The position numbers and the translations under genes are program-made. From NCBI GenBank assembly GCA_025456345.1, contig JALOKU010000015.1, positions 1 through 57,679 of the forward strand: a stretch of 57,679 nucleotides of DNA. Direction: 5' to 3'. The first letter of the stretch is position 1. Every line of letters starts with the position of its first letter. The notes beneath the pieces are model-generated. The model saw only the letters and a program-made list of their open reading frames with translations. It was not told where the DNA came from and ran no database searches. Positions 16,888-25,406 of the stretch are shown here, one piece after another. The stretch is from Vicinamibacterales bacterium (GTDB lineage: Bacteria; Acidobacteriota; Vicinamibacteria; Vicinamibacterales; JAKQTR01).

Positions 16888-16906
16888 GGCCGGCACGAGG
16901 CCGGCC
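16888..16906 (+). other. Short GC hairpin before rtcA
   Basis: GGCCGGC and GCCGGCC form a 7-bp stem around ACGAG, ending 20 bases before the rtcA ATG. There is no U run, so it is unlikely to be a terminator; it could mark the 3' processing boundary of the small RNA or influence rtcA translation. Confidence 0.4.
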
Positions 16907-16926
16907 GGCACGCGTGGAGAAGCACG

Positions 16927-17976
16927 ATGACATCGGAGCTGCTGACAATCGATGGCTCCAGCGGCGAGGGCGGGGGACAGATCCTCCGCACGGCGCTGAG
17001 CTTGTCGCTCCTCACCGGACGTGCGTTCCGGATCGAGCGCATCCGCGCCGGCCGCGCCAAGCCCGGACTGCTCCGCCAGCACCTCACGGCCGTGCAGGCG
17101 GCGGTGGCCGTCGGCCAGGCGCGCGTCGAAGGCGCGGAGATCGGGTCGCCAACACTTTCGTTCGAACCGGCCGAATGCCGGGGCGGAGAGTTCCAGTTCG
17201 CCGTCGGCACCGCCGGCAGCGCGACGCTCGTCCTCCAGACCGTGCTGTTGCCGCTGGCACTCGCGGCGTCGCCGTCGACGCTCGTGCTCGAGGGCGGCAC
17301 GCACAACCCGTTCGCGCCGCCCTTCGATTTCCTTGTTGCGGCTTTTCTCCCGGTGGTGAACCGGATGGGGCCGGCGATCGAGGCCCAGCTTGTCCGACAC
17401 GGGTTCTACCCCGCAGGCGGCGGGCGCTTCGTGGTGACCGTCACACCGGCGGCGCGCCTCCACCCCGTCGACCTTCTCGATCGGGAAGGCGAGGTCGCGA
17501 CATCGGTGCGGGTGCTCATCGCGAACGTGCCGTCCCAGGTCGCCAAGCGGGAGATCGCGGTCGTCAGGCGGCGCCTCGAGCCGCCGGAGGAGGCGTGCCG
17601 GGTCGAGCAGGTTTGCGAGAGCGCTGGCCCCGGCAACGTCGTGATGATCGAACTGCGTTCGGACAACGTCACCGAGGTGGTCTCCGGGTTCGGAGAAAAG
17701 GGCGTCTCCGCGGAGAACGTGGCGAACCGCGCCGTCGACGAGGCGCGGGCCTACCTGCTGGCAGGCGTCCCCGTGGGTGCGCATCTCGCGGATCAACTGC
17801 TCGTGCCGCTCGCCGTCGCGGGCGGAGGGTCCTTCAGGACCGTGGCGCCGACGCCGCACACGCGGACCAACGCGGACGTCATCGCGCGGTTCCTTCCGGT
17901 CGACATCGGCATCGAGCCGGATTCAGGCGACGCCTACCGCGTCACGGTGTCGTCCCGGGAAGGCGGTGTTTCGTGA
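16927..17976 (+). CDS. rtcA: RNA 3'-terminal phosphate cyclase RtcA
   Basis: RtcA converts RNA 3'-phosphate to a 2',3'-cyclic phosphate using ATP through an adenylated histidine. The 349-residue protein shows the family start IDGSSGEGGGQILR (residues 8-21), then GGTHNPFAPPFDFL, RHGFYPAGGG, the insert domain around residues 180-285 and the catalytic His311 in PTPHTRTNADV. Length is within 10 residues of E. coli RtcA. The start ATG at 16927 is the only one close to the conserved glycine loop. It overlaps rtcB by four bases (GTGA), so the two proteins are translationally coupled. Confidence 0.93.
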   Translation: MTSELLTIDGSSGEGGGQILRTALSLSLLTGRAFRIERIRAGRAKPGLLRQHLTAVQAAVAVGQARVEGAEIGSPTLSFEPAECRGGEFQFAVGTAGSATLVLQTVLLPLALAASPSTLVLEGGTHNPFAPPFDFLVAAFLPVVNRMGPAIEAQLVRHGFYPAGGGRFVVTVTPAARLHPVDLLDREGEVATSVRVLIANVPSQVAKREIAVVRRRLEPPEEACRVEQVCESAGPGNVVMIELRSDNVTEVVSGFGEKGVSAENVANRAVDEARAYLLAGVPVGAHLADQLLVPLAVAGGGSFRTVAPTPHTRTNADVIARFLPVDIGIEPDSGDAYRVTVSSREGGVS

Positions 17977-19385
17977 AGAACAGGGACCTGAGGCGGTTGG
18001 GGCTACCGGCCGGCGAGTGCACGGCGGTCGCCAAGCGCATCCTCGAAGCGACCAAGGCCACCGGCCGCGACATGAGGGACGTCGGCGCCGAACTCTCCCG
18101 GGTCTCGGCGGACCCGGCGCCGTATGTCGATCACGCGGAGTACGGCGAACTCGCGCGCCTGCTCGCCGCGCGGGTGTCGGCGCAGGCTGGGTTCACCCCC
18201 CGGCAGGGCGCGGCGCCCTGCCGGGTGTACGGCGAGGACATCGAGCAGGGCGCGCTCCAGCAGATGGAGAACGCGTGCCGGTTGCCCGTCGCCGTGGCCG
18301 GCGCGCTGATGCCTGACGCGCACCAGGGCTACGGCCTGCCCATCGGCGGCGTGCTGGCGACCGACGCCGCGGTCATCCCGTACGCGGTCGGCGTCGACAT
18401 CGCGTGCCGCATGAAGATGACCGTGCTGGACCTGCCCGTCTCTGCGCTGGAGACGGGCCGGCACGAGCTCGTGCGCGCGATCGAGCGGGAAACGCGGTTC
18501 GGCGTCGGCGCGGAGTTCTCCGCTCGGCGCCACCACACGGTCATGGACCGCGACTGGAACGTCACGGTGGTGACGCAGCGCCTCAAGGACAAAGCCTGGG
18601 CCCAACTCGGCACGAGCGGCAGCGGGAACCACTTCGTCGAGTTCGGCGTGCTCGAGGTCTTCGAGGCGGTGGGCGGCCTTCCGCCCGGCGAGCACCTCGC
18701 GCTGCTCAGCCACTCGGGAAGCCGGGGATCGGGCGCGACCGTGGCGCAGCACTACAGCAAGGTGGCGCGCGACCTCCGCCCGGAACTGCCGCAGGAACTC
18801 GGCCATCTCGCGTGGCTGGACCTCGCGTCGGAAGCCGGCGCCGAGTACTGGGCCGCGATGGAGTTGATGGGCGCCTACGCGGCGGCGAACCACGAACTGA
18901 TCCACCGGCACGTGGCCCGCGCCCTCGGAGCGGCCGTGCGTCTCGACGTCGAGAACCACCACAACTTCGCGTGGCGTGAGCGGCACGTGCTGGCCGACGG
19001 ATCCGAGCGCGACGTGATCGTGCACCGCAAAGGCGCCACGCCGGCGGGCCTGGGCGTGCTCGGCATCATCCCGGGGTCGATGGCCGCGCCGGGCTACCTC
19101 GTGAGGGGAAAGGGCGACGCGGCGTCGCTCCAGTCGGCGTCCCACGGGGCGGGCCGGCGGATGAGCCGTACGCGCGCGAAGCAGGAGTACACCTGGGAAG
19201 ACGCCAGGCGGGTCCTCGAGGAGCGCGGCGTCACGCTGCTTTCGGCGGGGCTCGACGAGGTGCCGATGGCGTACAAGGACATCGACACCGTCATGGCGGC
19301 GCAGCAGACGCTCGTCGAAGCGATCGCCCGCTTCCAGCCCCGGCTCGTCAAGATGGCGCCGGCCGGAGAGGCGCCCGAGGACTGA
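17973..19385 (+). CDS. rtcB: RNA-splicing ligase RtcB
   Basis: RtcB joins a 5'-OH RNA end to a 3'-phosphate or cyclic phosphate end with GTP and Mn2+, through a guanylated histidine. The protein has 470 residues from the GTG at 17973, which overlaps the rtcA stop. Conserved metal and nucleotide residues are visible: PDAHQGYGLPIGGV, the metal cysteine in GVDIAC (Cys145), GSGNHFVEFG, HSGSRGSG, ENHHNFAW and the guanylated His391 in SHGAGR. The start is set by the family N-terminus (MKNRDLRRLGLP), since the upstream frame overlaps rtcA. RtcB and RtcA together can heal and seal broken RNA, with Ro60 and its RNA likely guiding or protecting substrates. The whole operon would be switched on by RtcR. 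Confidence 0.94.
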   Translation: MKNRDLRRLGLPAGECTAVAKRILEATKATGRDMRDVGAELSRVSADPAPYVDHAEYGELARLLAARVSAQAGFTPRQGAAPCRVYGEDIEQGALQQMENACRLPVAVAGALMPDAHQGYGLPIGGVLATDAAVIPYAVGVDIACRMKMTVLDLPVSALETGRHELVRAIERETRFGVGAEFSARRHHTVMDRDWNVTVVTQRLKDKAWAQLGTSGSGNHFVEFGVLEVFEAVGGLPPGEHLALLSHSGSRGSGATVAQHYSKVARDLRPELPQELGHLAWLDLASEAGAEYWAAMELMGAYAAANHELIHRHVARALGAAVRLDVENHHNFAWRERHVLADGSERDVIVHRKGATPAGLGVLGIIPGSMAAPGYLVRGKGDAASLQSASHGAGRRMSRTRAKQEYTWEDARRVLEERGVTLLSAGLDEVPMAYKDIDTVMAAQQTLVEAIARFQPRLVKMAPAGEAPED

Positions 19386-19390
19386 AGCGC

Positions 19391-19435
19391 CTCAGAACCG
19401 CACGCCGAAGCCCACCTGCCCGGCGGGCTCTGCCT
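19391..19435 (-). pseudogene. Possible C-terminal stub of an outer-membrane protein
   Basis: About 14 codons read QAEPAGQVGFGVRF then stop. A final aromatic residue with alternating hydrophobics is the classic outer-membrane beta-barrel ending. Only this end remains, between rtcB and the selenoprotein candidate. It is short enough to be chance. Confidence 0.25.
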
Positions 19436-19442
19436 GGACCGC

Positions 19443-21467
19443 CTACTGAACGCTGGGCTTCAAGTACACCGACTGGAGAATCGCCTTGGTCGCCTCGTCC
19501 TGGACGAACGCCACGACCACGAACCCGCCCGTGATCTCGTGCTTCTTCTGGCGGAACGTGTACCCGCCCTTTCGCGTGTTGGTCTCGTAGTCCTCGAGGT
19601 GGGCCTTGGCGTCCGCCACGGCCTTCGCCACGTCGAAGGTGTACTCGAAGGTTCCCCCCTTGGCCGGCTTGAGCGCGAAGCCCTGCTCCGATTTCGCATC
19701 GAGCGCCATGCTTCGCACGACCATCGGATGGAACCGCTCCCCGTTCTCGCCGCTGTAAGTCACCATGTCCTCGGCGAGGGCGATCTGCAGCCGCAGCTTC
19801 TGCGACGTGCTCGTGACCTTCGACACCGCCGCCTTCACCTTCACCGTGGAGCCGCTGGCCTTGGCCTGGAGGCGGATCCGCGCGCCCGGGGCTTCCGCGA
19901 GGCGCTTCTCGATGGTCGGATCGACTTTCGAGTCGAAGATGGACTTGGCCGCGTCGGCGCCGCCGCCGCCCCCGTCGGTCGCGCCGTCGAAGACGTAGCT
20001 CGGCGAGCTGCGGACGCCGTAGTACTCCTGCCGTTTGAGCGTCGCCGGATTCACCATCGGATCGGGCGCCGGGATGTGCACGTGGTAGTTCAGCACGATG
20101 AAGTCCTGCCGGGTGTAGCGTTCCTGCGCGGCATCGAAGGCGAGACCCGCCCCCACGCACGGCGGTCAACCCGCGCCGGGGAAGACCTCGGCGAGGACGG
20201 CCCGCCCCGTCGCCTTCGCCGGCGGCTTGCGCGCGAACGGCGTGACGGCGAACCGGACGTGCTCGCGGCGGTACCGCTCGTCGAGCATTGCGTCCAGGCC
20301 GTCCAGCGAGCCGTTGTGGGTCTTGCGGTAGGCGGCCTCGAAGTCCCTGGTCTCGCCGGCGGTGATCCGGCCCGAGAGCGCGAGCACCGTGAGGTACTCG
20401 AGCTGCAGCGTCTCGTTGCCGGCCTTCTTGGCCGACTCGGCCAGGACCCTGGCGATCGACGCCATCGTGGAGGGCGCAGGCCTGGCCGCGTACGCGTCCG
20501 AGAGGGCCTTCTCGCCCTCCTCCGTCTTGCCCCGCTTCATGAGAATCTGCCCCAGGGTTGCCAGGGCCGTTGCGCGCTCCGACTTCAGGCTCGCCCGCAG
20601 CTCCTCGTCGGTTGGCATCTTCGGCCGTACCGGCGGGCGGGGAGGCGTTGCCGGTCGCGGGGGCGCGGGCGGCGCCAGACTCGCCTGCATCACGCCGTCC
20701 TTCATGCCCAGCCGGTAGTTGGGCGCGGGAGGTGCGGCTGGCGCGGGAGCCGTTGGCGTGGCCGCACCAGCCGGTGTCGCGGGCGCAGCCGGTGTTGGGA
20801 GCGCCGGCGTGGCAGGCGTCGCAGGAGCGGCCGTGGAAGGCGCCGGGGCCGCGCCTGCAGACGCCGACTCCGGTTTCGCCCCGGCGGCTGTGGCCGTCAT
20901 CTTCTCGAAGGCCGCGAGCGAACGCTCGAACTGCTGCTTGCGCGATTCCATGTACGCGCGCTCGTCCATCGCGGCCAGGCCCTTCCTGGCGTAGTCCTCC
21001 GCCTCCTCGGAGAAGATGCCGGCGGTCACGAGTGCTGAAGCGAGGCGGTTGTACGTGAAGTAGAGCGGCATCGTATCCGTGCGCTTCGCGGCGTCGGCGA
21101 TGTCCTTCTCCGCCAGGGCCAGGTACTTCGCGCGGGAGTCCTTGAACGCGGCCAGCGCGCTCGAGGTGAGCTGGGCCTTCGCCGCGCTCAGGAGCATCGG
21201 CGACGCCTTCGGGTTGTCGGCGATGAACTTCTCGAGCGCCTCGACGCGCTTCAGCGGATTCTTCTCGCCCGCGGCCGCGTTGAACGCCTTGGCGTCGGCG
21301 GGCAGTTCCTGGGCGGGCTCCGCGGGCTTCTGGGCGTCGTTACCGGCGGCGGCCGCCGGCTTGGCGTCGGCAGGCTTCTGCCCGGCGCCGTCCTGCGCGC
21401 GCGGCCACGAGGTTGCCGCCACGACGAGGGCGAGCGTCAGAATCACCATTCGAAGACTACGTGGCAT
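19443..21467 (-). CDS. Candidate selenoprotein: secreted thioredoxin-fold (Omp28-like) protein with U-P-P-C motif
   Basis: Two open stretches on this strand, 20166-21467 (433 codons) and 19443-20165, are in the same frame and separated by only one TGA (20166-20168). Across it the protein reads VLAEVFPGAG-TGA-PPCVGAGLAFDAA, where intact relatives have EVFTGAGCPPCV. So TGA replaces the first redox cysteine and would give U-P-P-C; 674 residues in all. N-terminally there is a signal peptide (MPRSLRMVILTLALVVAATS), a helical part (about 50-160), a long Pro/Ala linker (about 195-275), and a helical TPR-like region. After the redox site comes the Omp28-like domain (VLNYHVHIPAPDPM, RSSPSYVFDGA). The hairpin at 20136-20154 looks like a SECIS element. 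If TGA is stop, the halves are two truncated proteins; the second would have only a GTG start and no ribosome site. A secreted disulfide or peroxide reductase role is inferred. Confidence 0.8.
20136..20154 (-). promoter_or_regulatory. SECIS-like hairpin after the in-frame TGA
   Basis: Counting from the base after TGA, positions 12-18 (GGGGGCG) pair with 24-30 (CGCCTTC, two G-U pairs) around loop GGTCT at 19-23. The E. coli fdhF SECIS has GGUCU in its apical loop at the same distance (loop GGUC at 19-22). The two even share the codons for Ala-Gly-Leu here. SelB recognises this loop. This supports selenocysteine insertion at 20166-20168. Confidence 0.65.
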
Positions 21468-21776
21468 GCCGGGGCTCCTGGATGAAGGCGGACAACGGTG
21501 GCGCCTATCCTAGCACCCCCTCGGCCTGCACGACCTGCCAACAGAACCTGATTTGCCGCCGGCATCCGAACGCAGATAATAGGCTTCGCACTCCGTCTGA
21601 TGAGAATTGGTGGCCGGGTCCGCCCGGGAGGCGGGCAGGGTCCGAGGATGTCTCTTCCGCCCGCCGCAGGACGGCAGCGTTCTGCGGCCGGCCGCCCGAA
21701 CCGGGGCCGTTCATCGAGGTGACGGCTGCCGCGCGGAAACAGGTGCGCGCGGGCTGCAGTGGGGTTGGCTGGAACG
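21468..21776 (+). other. Divergent intergenic region, nothing recognised
   Basis: This 309-base gap separates the candidate selenoprotein gene (minus strand) from the glycosyltransferase operon (plus strand). It must hold two divergent promoters, but no clear -35/-10 pair, repeat or small gene is apparent to me. Confidence 0.4.
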
Positions 21777-23150
21777 ATGTTCTCCAGGAGAAGTCTCTGG
21801 CTGCTCTCTCTTCTGACGCTGTCGATGACGGCGTTTGGACGATCGCGCGGCTTCTACAACCCGCTGTCGCTGCTTCTCTACGTACTGGTTGCCGCCGGAG
21901 TGTGTTTCGTCCTGTTGAGGTTTCGCAGCCTCGATCGGCCCGCGAACGGCCAGATCCCGGTGTGGCTCCTGTACGGCGCCGTCCTGGTGAATGTCGTGGT
22001 TCAGTCCCAGAAGCCAGGCGTCGTCTATCCGAACAACATGGACCTGCTCGCGGCAGCCAGGGTGATGGGCTATGCGCTGGTCGTCCTCGTCGTGCTGCAG
22101 TGCCCGCCGTTGTTCAACCGTGTCCCCAGGAGAGGGCGCGGGATGATCTGCGCCCTTTGCGCCGCGACCGCCGCGGCGATCCTGCTGATGATCCCGTTGA
22201 TTTCTCCGGACCCCGCCATCGATGTCGTGACCGTTCAGAAGGAAGCCGCGGCGTCCCTGCGCGCGGGCGGGAACCCGTACCAGAAAGCCGAGTACACCAA
22301 CATCTACGACCCGAAAACGCCGTGGTACCCGGATGGCAGGATGAGCAGCTATCCCTACCCTCCACTGACGATGCTTGCGCCGTTGATCGGCGACCCGCGC
22401 TGGGTGCCGACCTTTGGACATCTCGTTGGAGCGCTCACGGTGTTTCTGATTGGGCGGAAGCGCCTGCCGCTCCTCGAGAGTTTCTGGCTGAGCTTTCTCG
22501 TCTTGTACCCGCCAAGTGCGAGGTTCGTCCTCGAGCAGGGGTGGACCGATCCGAATCTCGTTCTGGGTCTGTCGCTCGTGGCGCTGGGCTATCGCTCCGG
22601 CCGGCTGGTTCCGTCGCTGCTCGCCTTCGGTTTGATGCTCGCGTTCAAGCAGTCGATGGTGATCCTGGTGCCCCTGGTCTGGATGCTCTGGCCGACGCTG
22701 AAGCTCCGGACGTACCTGTGGGCCGCCGTCATTCCGGTGGTGACGTACCTGCCCTTCGTGCTGTGGGCATGGCCGGAAGGCGCGAAGGCGATGTACGCTG
22801 ACCTGGTGACGTTCCACGCCCGCACGCCGTTCCGCCCGGAAGCCTTGACGCTGTCGGCGCTGTGCTTTCGGATGACCGGGCGGGCGTTTCCCTCCGCGAT
22901 GTCGGCGGTCGGCCTGGCCGGGTTCGGCCTTGGGTTCCTGGTCCTGATCAGGCGGATTCCGCCGATGCCTCTCTTTCGTCAGGACCGGTTTCTCGCGTTT
23001 CTCCTGACCTTCGGCTTCGTGTTTCTCTCGACGCTGCTGTTCAGCAAGCACGCGTTCACGAACTACTTCTACCTGTTCCACTTCGTGCTCGTGCTCGCGT
23101 TGGCCTGGTCGCGAGTCGAGGACGTGCGCGAGGCCGCGGAATCCAGATGA
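21777..23150 (+). CDS. Polytopic glycosyltransferase-like membrane protein (GT87-type)
   Basis: The 457-residue protein has about ten hydrophobic helices and the layout of lipid-phosphate-sugar dependent glycosyltransferases of the GT-C fold, such as GT87 (DUF2029): an early periplasmic loop with PNNMD, then KEAAASLRAGGNPYQ and a loop SSYPYPPLTMLAP, followed by repeated membrane segments. The residues GGNPY after a short helix are common in GT87 members. I cannot identify the donor or acceptor. The ATG at 21777 begins a hydrophobic helix; a GTG at 21759 is also in frame. Its stop overlaps the start of the methyltransferase, so this gene leads an operon on the plus strand. Confidence 0.75.
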   Translation: MFSRRSLWLLSLLTLSMTAFGRSRGFYNPLSLLLYVLVAAGVCFVLLRFRSLDRPANGQIPVWLLYGAVLVNVVVQSQKPGVVYPNNMDLLAAARVMGYALVVLVVLQCPPLFNRVPRRGRGMICALCAATAAAILLMIPLISPDPAIDVVTVQKEAAASLRAGGNPYQKAEYTNIYDPKTPWYPDGRMSSYPYPPLTMLAPLIGDPRWVPTFGHLVGALTVFLIGRKRLPLLESFWLSFLVLYPPSARFVLEQGWTDPNLVLGLSLVALGYRSGRLVPSLLAFGLMLAFKQSMVILVPLVWMLWPTLKLRTYLWAAVIPVVTYLPFVLWAWPEGAKAMYADLVTFHARTPFRPEALTLSALCFRMTGRAFPSAMSAVGLAGFGLGFLVLIRRIPPMPLFRQDRFLAFLLTFGFVFLSTLLFSKHAFTNYFYLFHFVLVLALAWSRVEDVREAAESR

Positions 23151-24220
23151 GCGCCTGCGTCCACTGCGGTTCGACGGAGTTCCGCCGGGTCCTCCGCTGC
23201 GGCGGGTTTGATCATGCAGCCGAGCGATTTGACCTCGCGGAATGCCGCCGCTGCCGGCTGGTCAGCCTCTCGCCGCTCCCGGGACCTGACGAGCTCGCTC
23301 GCTATTACAACGATGCGTATTACGGCGGCGGGGCCAGCGGGAAGTTCACGCCGGTGATGGAAGCCGGCGTCCGGTTGGCCAATCGTGCACGGGCGGCCGG
23401 GCTGGTGGCCGAGTGGAAGGCGTCACGCCGTGCTGCACGGGGCACGCCCGCGCCCCGGACGCCGTCCGACAGCGGCCGCGTGCTGGACGTCGGCTGCGGG
23501 CGCGGCCACCTGCTGACGGCGATGGCACAGCGAGGCTGGGAATGCTACGGCACCGAGCTGTCCGCATTCCCGGGGGACGAACGGCCCCAGACCCCCGGCC
23601 CGGGAAAGGTCGCGATCCTGCGGGGCGCCGTGGAGGATCTGCCGCTGGAGGACGCGTTCTTCGACGTCGTCTCGATCTGGCACGTGCTCGAGCACGTCAG
23701 AAACCCCTCGACGACGCTTCGGACCATCGCCCGCACCCTGAAACCGGGGGGCGTGCTCGCCCTGGCCGTGCCCAACTACTCCAGCCTGCAACGGATCGTC
23801 TTCGGGAGGCACTGGTTCCACCTCGACTGTCCGCGGCACCTCTATCATTTCAGGAAGCGCCTTCTGCTGAAGTGGCTGGACGAAACGGGCCTGACGGTTG
23901 CCGGAGTCGGGACATTCTCGGCCGAGCAGAATCTGTTTGGATTCGTGCAAAGCGCCTTGAACGTGTTCTTTGGGAGGCGTCGGCCGAATGCGTTCTACCA
24001 TCTGCTTCGGCGGTCGCAGGCAGGGCCGGGCACCGCGGCGACGGCGCCGGGGCGGCTCCTCGGACTGCTGGGCTACGCCGCGATGGCGGCCGCGGTGTTT
24101 CCCCTGGCCGTGATCGAATCGGCGGCGGGAGCGGTGACGGGCACCGGCGCGACGCTCGTCGTGTATGCGCGCAGGGCCGACCGGGAATCAGCCGGGGAGG
24201 CCTGGGGGCCGCACGCATGA
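23147..24220 (+). CDS. Class I SAM-dependent methyltransferase with N-terminal zinc-ribbon
   Basis: A 357-residue protein. The N-terminus holds a CxxC...CxxC pair (CVHCG, CRRC at residues 4-30) typical of zinc-ribbon methyltransferases that act in polysaccharide or lipid modification. The SAM fold starts VLDVGCGRGHLL (about residue 109), followed by an acidic strand (YGTELS), EDLPLEDAFFDVVSIWHVLEHV and LKPGGVLALAVPNY. The C-terminus has two hydrophobic stretches. The ATG at 23147 overlaps the previous stop (ATGA). Situated between two glycosyltransferase genes, it probably methylates a sugar or lipid of a surface glycan; that is inference from context. Confidence 0.85.
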   Translation: MSACVHCGSTEFRRVLRCGGFDHAAERFDLAECRRCRLVSLSPLPGPDELARYYNDAYYGGGASGKFTPVMEAGVRLANRARAAGLVAEWKASRRAARGTPAPRTPSDSGRVLDVGCGRGHLLTAMAQRGWECYGTELSAFPGDERPQTPGPGKVAILRGAVEDLPLEDAFFDVVSIWHVLEHVRNPSTTLRTIARTLKPGGVLALAVPNYSSLQRIVFGRHWFHLDCPRHLYHFRKRLLLKWLDETGLTVAGVGTFSAEQNLFGFVQSALNVFFGRRRPNAFYHLLRRSQAGPGTAATAPGRLLGLLGYAAMAAAVFPLAVIESAAGAVTGTGATLVVYARRADRESAGEAWGPHA

Positions 24221-25008
24221 TCCTGCAGAAGAAGGTCGTCGTCGTGATGCCGGCCTACAACGCCGGGAAGACGCTCGAGACAACCGTTGCCGAGATCGAT
24301 CGAAGCATCGTCGACGAGATTGTCCTGGTCGACGACAAGAGCCGGGACAACACGATCGACGTGGCGAGCCGCCTGAACCTCAAGGTGATCACGCACGAGA
24401 AGAACCTCGGCTACGGCGGAAACCAGAAGACCTGCTACCGCGCGGCCCTCGCGTTGGGGGCCGACATCGTCATCATGGTCCATCCCGACTACCAGTACAC
24501 GCCGAGGCTGATCCCCGCCATGGCCAGCGTGCTTGCGTGCGGCGAGTTCGACATCTCGCTGGGCTCGCGCATTCTCGGCGGCGGCGCCCTGAAGGGCGGA
24601 ATGCCGCCCCACAAGTACGTCGCGAACCGCGTGCTGACCCTCGCGCAGAATCTGATGACCGGGATGAAGCTGTCGGAGTTCCACACGGGGTACCGCGGCT
24701 TCACGAGCGAGGTGCTCAGAACGCTCCCGCTTCACTTGAACGACGATGATTTCATCTTCGACAACCAGATGCTGCTCCAGTCGCACTACGCGGGGTTTCG
24801 GATCGCCGAGATCACCTGCCCGACGAAGTACTTCGACGATGCGTCTTCGATCAATCTCCGGCGCAGCGCGAAGTACGGCCTGCTCTGCCTGTGGAACGGC
24901 GTCCTCTACCTGCTGGCGAGACTCCACGTGTACGAGGCGCCGATGTTCAGGTTTCGTGCCGGGAAGGCGCGTCCCGGCGAGGGAGTCCCATGGAACCGTC
25001 CGTCCTGA
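24217..25008 (+). CDS. Family 2 glycosyltransferase
   Basis: The 263-residue enzyme has the GT-A fold of GT2: VVVVMPAYNAGKTLETTV at the N-terminus, EIVLVDDKSRDNT, an MVHPDYQYTPRL metal-binding segment (Asp in HPDYQ) and a conserved DDDFIFDNQMLLQ loop. Members transfer sugars from nucleotide diphosphates to a lipid or polymer. The start overlaps the preceding methyltransferase by ATGA and the stop overlaps the following DUF3788 start, so all four genes form one transcript. No membrane helix is obvious, so a cytosolic or peripheral position is likely. The C-terminal end is charged (RFRAGKARPGEG). Confidence 0.88.
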   Translation: MILQKKVVVVMPAYNAGKTLETTVAEIDRSIVDEIVLVDDKSRDNTIDVASRLNLKVITHEKNLGYGGNQKTCYRAALALGADIVIMVHPDYQYTPRLIPAMASVLACGEFDISLGSRILGGGALKGGMPPHKYVANRVLTLAQNLMTGMKLSEFHTGYRGFTSEVLRTLPLHLNDDDFIFDNQMLLQSHYAGFRIAEITCPTKYFDDASSINLRRSAKYGLLCLWNGVLYLLARLHVYEAPMFRFRAGKARPGEGVPWNRPS

Positions 25009-25406
25009 CCGACCCCGACATGCGTCCCGGCGAGGACGCCATCTACTCGCATCTCGGTAGGCGCCGGGCTCTCTGGGATGCCCTGTTCGAGCATCTGCGC
25101 GCCGAGCACCCCGACTGCGTGGCAGCGTGGCGCTACTACAACGACGGCAAGAGCTGGCTGATGAACGTGTCGCGGAAGAAGAAGACCGTCTTCTGGCTCT
25201 CGGTCATCAAGGGCACCTTCAGGATCACCGCCTACTTCACGGACAAGGCGGCGGACGCCATACGGGCGAGCGCGCTGTCGGATGAACGGAAGCAGCAGTT
25301 CATGGAGGGGCCGCGATACGGCAAGCTCGGGGCCATCACGATCACGTTCAAGAAGAAGAGGGACGTCGAGGACGCGAAGGTCCTCGTCGCGCTCAAGACC
25401 TCATAG
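24990..25406 (+). CDS. DUF3788 family protein
   Basis: A 138-residue protein starting MEPSVLTDPDMRPGEDAIYS. The order ALWDALFEHLRAEHPD, WRYYNDGKSWLMNVSRKKKTVFWLSV, FRITAYFTDKAADAI and KLGAITITFKKKRDVEDAKVLV matches DUF3788, a small family with an unknown role related to DUF5655-like nucleic-acid or transport-signal domains. The ATG at 24990 lies inside the end of the glycosyltransferase, 19 bases before its stop, so the reading frames overlap. The stop at 25406 overlaps by 14 bases the 3' end of the convergent methyltransferase gene on the minus strand. Confidence 0.8.
   Translation: MEPSVLTDPDMRPGEDAIYSHLGRRRALWDALFEHLRAEHPDCVAAWRYYNDGKSWLMNVSRKKKTVFWLSVIKGTFRITAYFTDKAADAIRASALSDERKQQFMEGPRYGKLGAITITFKKKRDVEDAKVLVALKTS

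Noticed and set aside
20166-20168. Simple nonsense mutation or two separate genes at the TGA
   Set aside because: Frame stays open on both sides for hundreds of codons, the flanking residues match the redox motif, the second part lacks a ribosome site, and a SECIS-like hairpin follows. It remains the alternative but is less likely.
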